Of a stretch of DNA of 64,000 nucleotides, positions 15,140-24,068 are shown in pieces. The stretch lies in contig JAAFGT010000010.1 of assembly GCA_010365215.1 (NCBI GenBank), forward strand, positions 1 through 64,000, read 5' to 3'. A program made the position numbers and the translations under genes. Below the pieces are notes generated by a model. It ran no database searches. It was not told the DNA's origin and saw only the letters and a list, made by a program, of their open reading frames with translations. Position 1 is the stretch's first letter. Every line of letters begins with the position of its first letter. Origin of the DNA: Acidipila sp. (GTDB lineage Bacteria; Acidobacteriota; Terriglobia; Acidiferrales; UBA7541).

Positions 15140-16135
15140 ATGCCTGCCGCGCCAGGCGGATCAGCCGTGCCTGCCAGCGTGTCGGGCAGCGTTCCGGCGA
15201 TTCCCGGCGCGCCCAATTGGGACGGTCCGGAAATAACTCTCTGGCTGCGCATGGCGCTCGAGGAAGATCTGGGGTCAGGCGATCTGACGGCACATTCCAT
15301 TGTGCCTGCGGGCGCGCAGGCCACCGCTCGCCTGGTGGCCAGGCAAGCGCTGGTGGTTGCGGGAATGCCGCTGTTCGAGCGCATCTTTCACCTGCTCAGC
15401 CAGGATGTGCGCATTGAGGTGTTGTTCGCGGATGGACAAGAAGCGCCTCGCGACGCTGTTCTGGCGCGGCTGGCCGGCCCGGCGCGCCCCATTCTTTCGG
15501 CGGAACGCACCGCGCTCAATTTTGTCGCGCATCTTTCGGGCGTGGCCACGCTGACCCGCCGGTTCAGTGAAGCCATCGCCGGCACGAAGGCATCCATCCG
15601 CGACACGCGCAAGACCCTGCCGCTGCTGCGCGTGCTTGAAAAGTACGCGGTGCGCGCCGGCGGCGGCCGCAACCATCGCCTGGGACTCTTCGACGAAATC
15701 CTCATCAAGGAAAATCATATCGCTATCGCCGGCAGCGTAACGGAAGCGATACGCCGCGCGAAGGCCGAGCCGGTTTCGGTGCCGCGGGAGATGACCGCGT
15801 ATGAATCGTTCCGCGCTCCGGCGGAATCCGGCGCCTCGCGGCAGATTCCCATTCAGGTGGAAGTGCGTAACGAAGCGGAACTGCGCGAGGCCATTCAGGC
15901 CGGGGCCGGATCCGTCTTGGTCGACAACACGCCACCGGTGGAGGCGGCGCGCTTGATCGCGATCGCTCGCGGGCTGAGCTCCACTTGCGTGATCGAAATT
16001 TCCGGAGGCGTGAATCTCTCCAATGTTCGCGCGTATGCCGAGGCCGGCGCCGACTACATCTCCATCGGGGCGTTGACGCATTCCGCGCCCGCGGCGGATT
16101 TGAGCCTGCTTGTCGATTCGAGCGGCGTCGAGTAA
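15140..16135 (+). CDS. nadC: Nicotinate-nucleotide pyrophosphorylase (carboxylating)
   Basis: Quinolinate phosphoribosyltransferase, which makes nicotinate mononucleotide from quinolinate and PRPP in de novo NAD synthesis. The signature IRDTRKTLPLLRVLEKYAV (about 153-171), GGGRNHRLGLFDEILIKENH (about 175-194) and EISGGVNLSNVRAYAEAG near the C terminus are complete. At 331 residues it is longer than typical members (about 280). The excess is a Pro/Ala-rich N-terminal extension of about 28 residues and an insertion near 212-236 (REMTAYESFRAPAESGASRQ) between the ligand loop and the QVEV strand. The ATG at 15140 lacks a clear ribosome binding site, so a later start is conceivable. It lies in a run with birA and coaX, a cofactor cluster. 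Confidence 0.94.
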   Translation: MPAAPGGSAVPASVSGSVPAIPGAPNWDGPEITLWLRMALEEDLGSGDLTAHSIVPAGAQATARLVARQALVVAGMPLFERIFHLLSQDVRIEVLFADGQEAPRDAVLARLAGPARPILSAERTALNFVAHLSGVATLTRRFSEAIAGTKASIRDTRKTLPLLRVLEKYAVRAGGGRNHRLGLFDEILIKENHIAIAGSVTEAIRRAKAEPVSVPREMTAYESFRAPAESGASRQIPIQVEVRNEAELREAIQAGAGSVLVDNTPPVEAARLIAIARGLSSTCVIEISGGVNLSNVRAYAEAGADYISIGALTHSAPAADLSLLVDSSGVE

Positions 16136-16160
16136 GCTTCGACGGACAGGTGGCTTATCC

Positions 16161-17159
16161 GTGCGTACCGTTCCCGGCACTACTGATCGAAAAGTCCTCT
16201 CCCTGCTTGCGCTTTTTTCCGCCAATCCGCTGCTGGTGCTGAGCGGGGCGCGCGTGGCGCGTCATATCGGGGTAAGCCGCTCCACGGTGTGGAGGTGGGT
16301 GGGCAAGCTGCGCGAACTCGGCGTGGACGTCAAAGGCCATCCGCGCACCGGCTATCACATCGAAGGCGCTGCGGACGTGCTGGTGCCGACGGTGCTTAAG
16401 CGCCGCCTGGCAGGCACGCCGTTTTCGCAACGCATCCACCATTTTTTTTCCGTTGGCTCCACCAATGATGTGGCCATGCAATTAGGACAGGCCGGCGAAC
16501 CGCACGGCGCGCTGGTAGTGGCGGAGTACCAGACTGCGGGGCGCGGCCGGGCCGGCCGCACCTGGTTATCCGAAAAATCGAGCGGCATCCACATGACGGT
16601 GTTGCTGCGACCGGCGGTTTCTCCGGTGCAGGCGCCGATGCTCACTTTGGTGGCGGGGCTGGCGGCGCGCGACGCGGTTTCTGAAGCCAGCGGCTTAAAT
16701 TGCGACATTCGCTGGCCCAATGACCTGATGTTGAATGGAAAAAAGGTGGGAGGAGTCCTCACCGAGATGCATGCCGAGCCTGACCGCATCCGCTTTGTGG
16801 TTATAGGAATAGGAATCAATGTGAACCACACGAAGATGCCCAAAGAAATCGACTCCATCGCCACTTCGTTGCGGATGGAGACCGGGCACCTGCATTCCCG
16901 CGCCGAGCTGGTGGTGCGGGTATTGCGGCATCTCGACGGTTATTACAAATTGTTTCTTAGCGAGGGCGGCGAGCCGCTGGTGGCACGGTTTGCCGAGGTG
17001 TCCTCTTACTTCCAGGGGAAGCGCGTGCGCATCACCACGGCGACGGAATGTTATGTGGGGCTGACCGCGGGACTTGAGCCTTCCGGAATGCTGCGCGTAC
17101 TGCGCGACGACGGACGAACCGAGCCGGTGGTGGCCGGCGACGTGCACGAGGCGCTCTGA
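16161..17159 (+). CDS. birA: Biotin--[acetyl-CoA-carboxylase] ligase with N-terminal HTH
   Basis: Bifunctional biotin protein ligase of 332 residues from the GTG at 16161. The frame is open further up (TTG at 16110), but that would overlap nadC and add non-conserved residues. Residues 1-65 are a winged-helix DNA-binding domain ([21 protein letters not shown]), so the protein may also repress biotin genes, as E. coli BirA does. The catalytic domain has SVGSTNDVA, the biotinoyl-AMP loop GRGRAGRTW (about 127-135), [20 protein letters not shown] and GIGINVNH. The C-terminal SH3-like domain ends in the [12 protein letters not shown] segment. Its TGA overlaps the coaX ATG (ATGA), so translation of the two is probably coupled. 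Confidence 0.94.
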   Translation: MRTVPGTTDRKVLSLLALFSANPLLVLSGARVARHIGVSRSTVWRWVGKLRELGVDVKGHPRTGYHIEGAADVLVPTVLKRRLAGTPFSQRIHHFFSVGSTNDVAMQLGQAGEPHGALVVAEYQTAGRGRAGRTWLSEKSSGIHMTVLLRPAVSPVQAPMLTLVAGLAARDAVSEASGLNCDIRWPNDLMLNGKKVGGVLTEMHAEPDRIRFVVIGIGINVNHTKMPKEIDSIATSLRMETGHLHSRAELVVRVLRHLDGYYKLFLSEGGEPLVARFAEVSSYFQGKRVRITTATECYVGLTAGLEPSGMLRVLRDDGRTEPVVAGDVHEAL

Positions 17160-17989
17160 TGTTGCTTACGATTGACGTGGGAAACACCAACACGGTGATG
17201 GGCGTCTTCAACGGCACCCAGCTCGCCGCGAACTGGCGGCTGACCACCGCGCGCGACCAGACGGTGGATGAATACGGCATCCTGACGCGAACCCTGTTCA
17301 CGCTGGAGGGCCTGGATCCAAAAAGCATTCAAGGGGTGATCATCAGCTCGGTGGTGCCGCCACTGAACGCCACGCTGGCCGAGATGTCTTTGCGCTACTG
17401 TGGAATCGAAGCGTTGTTCGTGGAGCCGGGAATAAAAACCGGCATGCCGGTGCATTACGATTCGCCGCAAGAGGTGGGCGCGGATCGCATCGTCAATAGC
17501 GTGGCGGCATTTGCCAAGTACGGGGGACCCTGCATTGCCGTAGATTTCGGCACGGCCATCAACTTCGATGCCATCTCCGCGAAGGGCGAATACCTTGGCG
17601 GGGTACTTGCGCCGGGAATCGGAATTTCCTCCGAGGCGCTTTTTGCGCGCGCGGCACGGCTGTTCCGCGTGGAGATAAAAGACCCGGGAAAAATCATCGG
17701 CACGAACACCGTTGCTTCGCTGCAGGCGGGCTTGTACTACGGCTACGTAGACCTGGTGGATGGCATTCTGGAGCGCATGAAAGCGGTGCTGGGGGCCAAC
17801 ACGCGCGTGGTGGCTACCGGCGGGCAGGCTGCGCTGGTGGCTCGCGGCTCGCGACACATTGAAGCCGTGGATGAATTTCTGACGCTCGAAGGACTGCGCA
17901 TCGTGTGGGAACGCAACAGCGAGGCGGCCGCGCCCGCGCCAGCAGCGCAAGGCGCCGGGACGCGGCCCTCCAAGCGGCCGCGCCGCTGA
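17159..17989 (+). CDS. coaX: Type III pantothenate kinase
   Basis: Phosphorylates pantothenate, first step of coenzyme A synthesis; the CoaX type is insensitive to feedback inhibition by CoA. The ASKHA-fold phosphate motif [13 protein letters not shown] begins at residue 5. PHOSPHATE 2-like [12 protein letters not shown] is near 128-139, followed by [16 protein letters not shown] and the adenosine-proximal [12 protein letters not shown]. The length of 276 includes a short Ala/Pro-rich and basic tail absent from most homologues. Both ends overlap neighbours by a few bases (birA upstream, an unknown gene downstream), placing it in the middle of a co-translated run. Confidence 0.95.
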   Translation: MLLTIDVGNTNTVMGVFNGTQLAANWRLTTARDQTVDEYGILTRTLFTLEGLDPKSIQGVIISSVVPPLNATLAEMSLRYCGIEALFVEPGIKTGMPVHYDSPQEVGADRIVNSVAAFAKYGGPCIAVDFGTAINFDAISAKGEYLGGVLAPGIGISSEALFARAARLFRVEIKDPGKIIGTNTVASLQAGLYYGYVDLVDGILERMKAVLGANTRVVATGGQAALVARGSRHIEAVDEFLTLEGLRIVWERNSEAAAPAPAAQGAGTRPSKRPRR

Positions 17990-18711
17990 TGGCCGCGTTT
18001 AATTATTTTAACTATTTCACCGAGATTGAGGAGTACTTCTGGCGAAAACGCGGCGCGCAGCTGCTGATCTCGCCGCTCGACTGGGCCATCCTGGAAAGCT
18101 GGCAGAAGGCGGAGATCCCGCTGGAAGCGGTACAGAAAGGAATTGACCGGGCTTTCGAGAGCTACGCGCGATCGCGACGCGGCTCCGGCAAGCTGCTCAA
18201 GAGCCTGGCTTACTGCGTCGATGCGGTGATGGAAGCGGCCGCGGAAGCCAGAGAAGTGGCGGTGGGTTCGGCGCCGCGGGCGCGTACCTTGCAAGCCGCA
18301 GAGCCGTTTTCGCGCGATGAGTTGCAGGACTATTTGCGACGCCTGGGAGAGAAATGCGGCCGCGCGGCGGTTTTGTTGCGGGAAAAATCGGTGGAGCTGG
18401 AACGGCGGATCGAGGAGGCGCAGGGAAAGCTGGTGGAGCTCACCGCGTTCGCTGCCACCAGCGGCGCGCTCGACCTGGAAGAGCTCGAGCGGCGGCTAAC
18501 CGCGCTGGAAGACCGGCTCTGCGCCGCGCTTACGGCCAACGCTGATGAAGAGATTGTCTTGAAGGTGCGACGGGAGATGGACCGGACGCTCGCGCCGTAC
18601 CGCAGAAAAATGTCCGCGGAACAGCTGGCCATGCTGGAGCAACAGTATCTCCGCCGGCGGCTGTTCGAAGAATACCGGTTGCCGCGCTTAAGCCTGTTTT
18701 ATTTCGCGTGA
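17989..18711 (+). CDS. Conserved-looking protein of unknown function
   Basis: A 240-residue soluble protein; the ATG shares its first base with the coaX stop (TGATG arrangement), which decides the start although the frame is open upstream. I do not recognise a family. The N-terminal half (FNYFNYFTEIEEYFWRKRG, LDWAILESWQKAEIPLEAV, GIDRAFESYARSRRG) is helical and aromatic. From about residue 110 to 210 it is predicted strongly coiled-coil (REKSVELERRIEEAQGKLVEL, ELERRLTALEDRL). The C terminus is basic and aromatic (RRRLFEEYRLPRLSLFYF). It is wedged with one- to four-base overlaps between coaX and the RNA methyltransferase gene, so it is likely expressed with both; a scaffold or regulatory role is only a guess. 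Confidence 0.75.
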   Translation: MAAFNYFNYFTEIEEYFWRKRGAQLLISPLDWAILESWQKAEIPLEAVQKGIDRAFESYARSRRGSGKLLKSLAYCVDAVMEAAAEAREVAVGSAPRARTLQAAEPFSRDELQDYLRRLGEKCGRAAVLLREKSVELERRIEEAQGKLVELTAFAATSGALDLEELERRLTALEDRLCAALTANADEEIVLKVRREMDRTLAPYRRKMSAEQLAMLEQQYLRRRLFEEYRLPRLSLFYFA

Positions 18712-20036
18712 TGGAAATACTGGAACGTTCGTTTCATAGAATTGCCAAGGGGACCATGCAAGTCAAGATCGAGAAGCTGGTGTACGGCGGGGAAGGACTG
18801 ACGCATGCGGACGGGCGAACGGTGTTCGTGCCATTTGTGGTGCCCGACGAAGTGGCCGAAGTGGAGCTGACCGAGCAGAAAAAAAAGTTTGCGCGCGGCC
18901 GCGTGGAAAACCTGGTGGAGCCGTCGCCGGCGCGCGTGCCCCCTCCCTGCCCTTACTTTACCCGTTGCGGTGGCTGCCACTACCAGCACATCGCCTCCGA
19001 CGCGCAGGTGAAATATAAGGAATCGATCCTGAGGGAATCCTTGCAGCGTCTGGGACGCATTGACTGGACCGGCCCCATCGCGATACATGCTTCCCCTCCC
19101 TACGGGTACCGGAACCGCGCTCAATGGAAGGTTAGAAGCGCGGAGGAAGGAGCGGCGCCGGGCATTGGATATTTCGAAGCGGGATCGAGCAAGCTCTGCG
19201 CGGTGGACGAATGTGCGCTGATTTCTCCGCTGCTTGCTCAAACGCTCGACCGCCTGCGCAGTGTGCTGAACCGCGGGCTGCTGGGCAGGCTGGTGGAGGT
19301 GGAAGCCTTTACGGACGCGGACGACAAACAGATTCTGCTGACTGCGTCGTTTTCGAGCTTCGACGGCGTGGCGCCGGAGATATTGGCGGGCACGCTGCGG
19401 GAAGAGCTGCCGGAAATCGAGAGCATCCTTCTCCATGATGGCGGCCGCGACCGGTTCGAACTGATCGGCCCGGGCTTTTTGTATTACCAGGTCGGGGAGC
19501 ATCGCTTCCGCGCCGGGCATCTATCTTTTTTCCAAGTGAACCGATTTCTGGTAGCCGAGTTGGCAGGGACCGTTATCGCCGGCACTTCGGGTAAGCTGGC
19601 TCTTGATCTATTTGCGGGCGTAGGCCTGTTTTCACTTCCGCTGACGCAGAATTTCGAGCGTGTGGTCGCGGTAGAAGGCAACCCGGCTGCGGCGCGTGAT
19701 CTGGGAGAAAATCTTCGCGCGGTCGCGGCCAGCGCTTCCGGGGGTCGAGCCGGGGCAGTGAATCAAGAAGCGGAGGCGTACCTGGGGCGTCACCGCGAAA
19801 CACCGGATCTATTAGTGCTCGATCCGCCGCGCGCCGGACTTACTCCCCAGTTAGTGCAGCAAGTGCTTAAGCTCGGAGCGCCGGAGATTCGCTATCTCTC
19901 CTGCGATCCGGCCACGCTGGCCCGCGACCTGGGCGCGCTGGCCGGCCGCTACGAGCTAAAAGAAGTTTCGCTGTTCGATCTCTTCCCGCAGACCTACCAT
20001 TTGGAATCGCTAGTGAGCTTGCAGCGTCGCGAATAA
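18711..20036 (+). CDS. 23S rRNA (uracil-C5)-methyltransferase, RlmD/RumA family
   Basis: SAM-dependent m5U methyltransferase, 441 residues from the ATG at 18711 (a GTG one codon earlier is equally open). A TRAM RNA-binding domain occupies about 16-75 (KIEKLVYGGEGL). The [4Fe-4S] cysteine cluster region is PCPYFTRCGGCHYQH near 81-95, with a further Cys at KLCAVDEC. The SAM site is LDLFAGVGLFSLPL, followed by LLVLDPPRAGL, and the catalytic cysteine lies in YLSCDPATLARDL. Distinguishing RlmD (U1939), RlmCD or TrmA-like specificity from sequence alone is unsafe, so no symbol is given. The start overlaps the previous unknown gene; comEC follows four bases downstream. Confidence 0.92.
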   Translation: MEILERSFHRIAKGTMQVKIEKLVYGGEGLTHADGRTVFVPFVVPDEVAEVELTEQKKKFARGRVENLVEPSPARVPPPCPYFTRCGGCHYQHIASDAQVKYKESILRESLQRLGRIDWTGPIAIHASPPYGYRNRAQWKVRSAEEGAAPGIGYFEAGSSKLCAVDECALISPLLAQTLDRLRSVLNRGLLGRLVEVEAFTDADDKQILLTASFSSFDGVAPEILAGTLREELPEIESILLHDGGRDRFELIGPGFLYYQVGEHRFRAGHLSFFQVNRFLVAELAGTVIAGTSGKLALDLFAGVGLFSLPLTQNFERVVAVEGNPAAARDLGENLRAVAASASGGRAGAVNQEAEAYLGRHRETPDLLVLDPPRAGLTPQLVQQVLKLGAPEIRYLSCDPATLARDLGALAGRYELKEVSLFDLFPQTYHLESLVSLQRRE

Positions 20037-20040
20037 TGGT

Positions 20041-22707
20041 ATGAGAGCGCCCGCCGTCCCGATCGTAGCCGCCTTCGCTGCCGGCATCGCCATGGGTAGC
20101 GGCGCGGGATTTCTACCGGGCGTTTATGCTGCGTTCTGTCTGCTATTTCTCCTCGCCGCGCTCGCGTTCTTCCGGCGTGCCGCGATCCCTTCCGCAGCAG
20201 CTCTCGGGCTGGTGGCATGGGTTTTTCTCGGCGCGCTGGCGGCGAGTTTCGAGCGTGGGTCCGTGCCTGGGAACAACGTGGCCGTATTGATTGCTTCCGG
20301 ACGCCTGGACGCGAGCGAAACTCTGCGCTGGTCGGGCCGCCTTCGCTATGACCCGATTCCCATCGCTGATGGACTTCGCTACGACGTGGACCTGGAACAG
20401 GTGGAAGTGGCCGGGACGTTGATGGCGGTGACGGGAGGGTTGCGCGCGAATCTCTACGAGAACCCACGCAAACGGGAATCTCCGGTAGCGCTGCGCGCCG
20501 GTGATCGCGCCGAGTTTCTGTTGCACGCTCGCGAACCCCGCAACTATCAGGATCCCGGCGCGTTCGATTCGCGCGCGTATCACCACCGCCAGCAGATTCA
20601 CGTGGTGGGTACGTTGCGGGATGCGGCGCTGGTGCGCGCGCTGGACGGACCGCCGCCGGCATTGCGGCATCGCCTGGCGCGCCTGCGCGGCCGTTTACTG
20701 GAACGCCTGGACACCCTGTTCAAGCAAGCGCCTGCGCAGGCGGCAATCCTGCGCGCCATGCTTTTGGGCGATCGCGGATTCCTGGACCACGAGCTGGCGG
20801 TGGATTTCCAGAAGACCGCGGTCTATCACGTCCTGGTGATCGCCGGGCTGCATGTTGCGGCTTTGGCGGTGTTTTTAATCTGGCTGGGAAAAGTGCTGAG
20901 GCTGCGGATGGAGTGGCGAATCGCGCTGACAATGGTGGTGTTGGCGTTGTTCGTTGCCGTGGTTGAGGATCGCCCGCCCATTCTGCGCGCGGCGGTGATG
21001 GCTGCCATCGTTCTCGCGGCGCAGATTTTTTTCCGCCGTGCCGAGCTGGTGAATGCGGTGGCGGTGGCCGCGCTGGCGATTTTGGCGTTCCGGCCTTCGT
21101 CGCTGGAAGATCCCAGTTTTCAACTTTCCTTTCTGGCGGTGGCAGCCATCGCCGCCCTGGGAGCGCCCTGGATCGAGCGCTCGAGCGAACCCTACCGGCG
21201 CGCGCTAAAACACCTGGGTGATATCACGCGCGATCCGGCGCACAGCCCCCGAGCCGCGCAATTCCGGCTGGATGCGCGCGCGGCGGTGCGCTGGATTCAG
21301 GCGCGCCTTCCGCAACGATTGACTACCCATGCCTCGGCCGGCGTGACCGTGCCGTGCAGGCTGGCGCTGCGCCTGTGGGAGATATGTCTGATTTCTTTTG
21401 TGCTGCAAGTGGGGATGCTGCCGCTGCTGGCCAGCAATTTCCATCGCGTGAGTCTTGCCGGGACGCTCGGCAATGTGCCCGCACTTCTATTGACGGGCCT
21501 GATTGTGCCGCTGGGATTCCTGACGCTGGCGGTGAGTTTTCTGTGGCTCCCCGCTGCCCAGGCGCTGGCCATTCCTCTGGGTGCACTGGTGGCGCTGTTA
21601 GAGAGAACGGTGCGGTGGATTGCGCAGTGGCCGGGCGTCTCTTACCGGATTCCTGGACCGCCGCTGTGGCTGCTGCTCAGCTTTTTAGGCGCGCTGGTGC
21701 TGCTGGGGATCATGGTCCATGCGAAACGAAGCGCCGCGCCATTGCCGGAGGGTTCCGCGCCCGCACCTGTAGCCTGGCACAAACGCTGGCACGCACGCTG
21801 GCAGGAACGGTCGCTCATCGTAATACTCGCGGCCCTTGCTATCTGCGTAGCGACTTATCCATTCGCGCCACGCCTTGCGAAGGGACTGCTGGAAGCCACG
21901 GTGATCGATGTGGGCCAGGGCGACTCAATTTTTCTGGCATTTCCTGACGGGCACACCATGCTGGTAGACGGCGGGGGCCAGCCGGCTTTCGGGCTGATTC
22001 GCGGCGGAGGAGGGGAACGCTCTTTCGACGTTGGCGAGCAGGTGGTCTCGCCCTTTTTGTGGGAACGCGGGTTGAAGCACATCGACGTGGTGGTGCTCTC
22101 TCACGCGCACCAGGACCACCTGGGCGGGCTCGCCGCGGTTTTGGACAATTTCCAAGTGGGCGAGTTGTGGGTGGGCCGCGACGTTTCGTCGGAGCCTTAC
22201 CGCGGCCTGCTGGCAGAATCGGCGGCGCGAGGCACAGCGCTGGTGCACCATCATCGAGGTGATGCGGTGACCTGGGGGCGTGTCAGCGGTCTGATCCTTT
22301 GGCCGGAGGACGTTTCACCCGCTGCGAGAGGTGCGAACGATGACTCTCTGGTGGTTCACCTGGACTACCAGGATGTGGCCTTGCTGCTGCCGGGGGATAT
22401 TGAGCGCCGCGTTGAAGACCAGTTGGTGGCGCGCGGCGACAATCTGCGTGCTGATTTCCTGAAAGTGGCGCATCACGGAAGCCGCACTTCTTCAACCGAG
22501 ACGTTTCTGGCGGCGGTCGCTCCGCGGATCGAAGTGATCTCCGCGGGCGAGGGAAATCCCTACGGCCATCCCAACGCAGAAGTCCTGGCCCATCTGGCGG
22601 GACACGGCGCGCGGGTGTTGCGCACCGATCGCGATGGCGCGGTCACGGTGACCAGCGACGGCCACACCTGGCATGTGCACAGTTTTGCCGAAGGAATCCC
22701 GCGTTAA
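20041..22707 (+). CDS. comEC: DNA internalization-related competence protein ComEC/Rec2
   Basis: Inner-membrane channel for uptake of single-stranded DNA in natural transformation, 888 residues. The N terminus has membrane segments and an OB-like DUF4131 part (about 1-200). The Competence domain with multiple transmembrane helices follows (about 220-570), containing HVLVIAGLHVAALAVFLIWL and RPPILRAAVMA. A C-terminal metallo-beta-lactamase-like domain begins about 615 with VIDVGQGDSIFLAFPDG, then SHAHQDHLGGL (metal motif) and KVAHHGSRTSS. All three modules are present, so it looks functional. It converges on pheA, the two stop codons overlapping by four bases. Confidence 0.95.
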   Translation: MRAPAVPIVAAFAAGIAMGSGAGFLPGVYAAFCLLFLLAALAFFRRAAIPSAAALGLVAWVFLGALAASFERGSVPGNNVAVLIASGRLDASETLRWSGRLRYDPIPIADGLRYDVDLEQVEVAGTLMAVTGGLRANLYENPRKRESPVALRAGDRAEFLLHAREPRNYQDPGAFDSRAYHHRQQIHVVGTLRDAALVRALDGPPPALRHRLARLRGRLLERLDTLFKQAPAQAAILRAMLLGDRGFLDHELAVDFQKTAVYHVLVIAGLHVAALAVFLIWLGKVLRLRMEWRIALTMVVLALFVAVVEDRPPILRAAVMAAIVLAAQIFFRRAELVNAVAVAALAILAFRPSSLEDPSFQLSFLAVAAIAALGAPWIERSSEPYRRALKHLGDITRDPAHSPRAAQFRLDARAAVRWIQARLPQRLTTHASAGVTVPCRLALRLWEICLISFVLQVGMLPLLASNFHRVSLAGTLGNVPALLLTGLIVPLGFLTLAVSFLWLPAAQALAIPLGALVALLERTVRWIAQWPGVSYRIPGPPLWLLLSFLGALVLLGIMVHAKRSAAPLPEGSAPAPVAWHKRWHARWQERSLIVILAALAICVATYPFAPRLAKGLLEATVIDVGQGDSIFLAFPDGHTMLVDGGGQPAFGLIRGGGGERSFDVGEQVVSPFLWERGLKHIDVVVLSHAHQDHLGGLAAVLDNFQVGELWVGRDVSSEPYRGLLAESAARGTALVHHHRGDAVTWGRVSGLILWPEDVSPAARGANDDSLVVHLDYQDVALLLPGDIERRVEDQLVARGDNLRADFLKVAHHGSRTSSTETFLAAVAPRIEVISAGEGNPYGHPNAEVLAHLAGHGARVLRTDRDGAVTVTSDGHTWHVHSFAEGIPR

Positions 22708-23555
22708 CGGTGGCGCGGGTAACAGCCCAGTATGCGAACGCTGGAAGTGTATTCGCCGAGCTGCGCCAGAGCTGCTCTTCCCGGCGCGCGATCCGGCCGG
22801 CCGATAAAATCCAGATAGAAAAGATATTCGAAAGGACGCCCGTGCCAGGGCCGCGATTCAAGCTTGGTGAGGTTGATGTCGCGCAACGCAAAAGCGGCCA
22901 AGCATCGGAAAAGCGCACCAGGAATATTTTTGGTGGCAAAGACGATGGAGGTCTTGTCGCAGTCAGGGCCGGGCCGCGCCGCGCGATCCCGGCGGATGAC
23001 CAGAAACCGCGTGAAGTTGCCAGGATGATCTTCCAAATTACGCAGCAGAATCCGAGCCTTATAAACCGCCGCGGCGAAAGGCCCGGCAATGGCCGCAGCA
23101 TCGCGCCGGCCTTCGGCCACGATGCGCTTGACGCTGCCGGCCGTGTCGTAATCGGCCACGGCTTTCAGCCGCGGGTGTTTCGCAAAAAACTTGCGGCATT
23201 GCGCCAGCGCCACGGGATGCGAGTACACAAACTTCACGGCGTCCAGACGGACTCCGCGCGGCGCAATCAGCGCGTGGCGAATGCGCAGGTCCAGCTCAGC
23301 TTCGGCGTGGAACCCGTGCTCGACCAGCAGGTCATAATTCTCATGCACCGATCCGGCCAGCGTGTTTTCCACCGGGACCACCAGGCGTCGCGCGCGGCCG
23401 CTGCGCAGTTGCTGAAAGGCCTCAGGAAAAGTGGCGCAGCAGGTGACCTGCACGCGCCTGCCCAGCAGCCGCCGGGCAGCCTCTTCGCTGAACGAGCCGT
23501 GCTCACCCTGGATGGCGACGCGATGGGATGTCGAGGGCACGTTAACTCCGGGCAT
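22704..23555 (-). CDS. pheA: Prephenate dehydratase
   Basis: Converts prephenate to phenylpyruvate in phenylalanine synthesis; 283 residues, monofunctional (no chorismate mutase domain). The PDT domain covers about 10-190, with IQGEHGSFSEEAA, VVPVENTLAGSV, DTAGSVK and GNFTRFLVI. The regulatory ACT domain follows (about 200-283), with the phenylalanine-binding ESRPWHGRPFEYLFYLDF segment, so feedback inhibition by phenylalanine is expected. It is the last gene of a minus-strand series and overlaps the 3' end of comEC by four bases. A 10-bp tandem repeat lies upstream, between it and the DUF2007 gene. Confidence 0.95.
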   Translation of the reverse strand: MPGVNVPSTSHRVAIQGEHGSFSEEAARRLLGRRVQVTCCATFPEAFQQLRSGRARRLVVPVENTLAGSVHENYDLLVEHGFHAEAELDLRIRHALIAPRGVRLDAVKFVYSHPVALAQCRKFFAKHPRLKAVADYDTAGSVKRIVAEGRRDAAAIAGPFAAAVYKARILLRNLEDHPGNFTRFLVIRRDRAARPGPDCDKTSIVFATKNIPGALFRCLAAFALRDINLTKLESRPWHGRPFEYLFYLDFIGRPDRAPGRAALAQLGEYTSSVRILGCYPRHR

Positions 23556-23620
23556 GACTCTACTGGCGAATGGGCGAACGAGGAAGCAGATTTTCGGACT
23601 GGCGGAAACGGCGAGTCAAG

Positions 23621-23670
23621 TTACGTCACGTCAACTCACGTCAACTCACTTCAAGTCACGTCAACTCACG
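23621..23670. repeat. Tandem repeat, 10-bp unit x 5
   Basis: Five consecutive 10-base units related to TCAACTCACG, three of them identical to each other but for one base. The array lies between pheA and the DUF2007 gene, 65 bases upstream of pheA. Confidence 0.8.
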
Positions 23671-23681
23671 AGCTAGCCAAG

Positions 23682-23978
23682 CTAGTCAACCGAACTGCCG
23701 GGAGGATCTTGATCGTCAGGTTGAATCTCGAGGACGTCGGCCGGCGTCAGGTACTCTCCGATAATTCGCTTGGCGTCCTGGGACTGAGATTTCGGTACTT
23801 GGATATTTACCGCGGCGGTGTCCAGGCCGGGCGTGCCGGTGGGGAAAGGGTCCGGGCCGGAAGGTTCGGGCGAGTGGATGCCAGCGCTTTCCAGCAAGCC
23901 GCGGATTACCATGGCTTCGGTAGAGCTTCCGGCTACGTGGATTACCACCAGGGGCCCCTTGTTCGTTGGATCAGTCAT
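23682..23978 (-). CDS. DUF2007-like small protein
   Basis: A 98-residue cytoplasmic protein from the ATG at 23978, with a GGAG box seven bases upstream; a TTG one codon earlier is less likely. The N-terminal strand-helix pattern PLVVIHVAGSSTEAMVIRGLLESAGIHS followed later by NIQVPKSQSQDAKRIIGEYL fits the DUF2007 (putative signal-transducing, PII-like ferredoxin fold) family, in which a beta-alpha-beta unit senses an unknown ligand. A Pro/Gly-rich loop interrupts the middle. The C-terminal tail is acidic. Position between the LPS genes and pheA gives no further clue. Confidence 0.7.
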   Translation of the reverse strand: MTDPTNKGPLVVIHVAGSSTEAMVIRGLLESAGIHSPEPSGPDPFPTGTPGLDTAAVNIQVPKSQSQDAKRIIGEYLTPADVLEIQPDDQDPPGSSVD

Positions 23979-24068
23979 CAATCACTCCGGCCACCATTTC
24001 CGGATTCTCGTTCGGTGCGGACATCATAGCTCATCACGGGAGAGCCGGGGAAAAAAGTACGGAATACC

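Noticed and set aside
12307-15384. Minus-strand open frame of more than 1000 codons opposite valS
   Set aside because: GC-rich coding DNA leaves the opposite phase open; the product is His/Arg-rich with no family pattern, while the plus strand encodes a complete valyl-tRNA synthetase.
23621-23670. Possible CRISPR-like array
   Set aside because: Units of 10 bp follow each other directly without spacers; no cas genes occur in the window.
22710-24029. Plus-strand frame of 439 codons opposite pheA and the DUF2007 gene
   Set aside because: It runs across two minus-strand genes and a tandem repeat; the product is a shadow translation.
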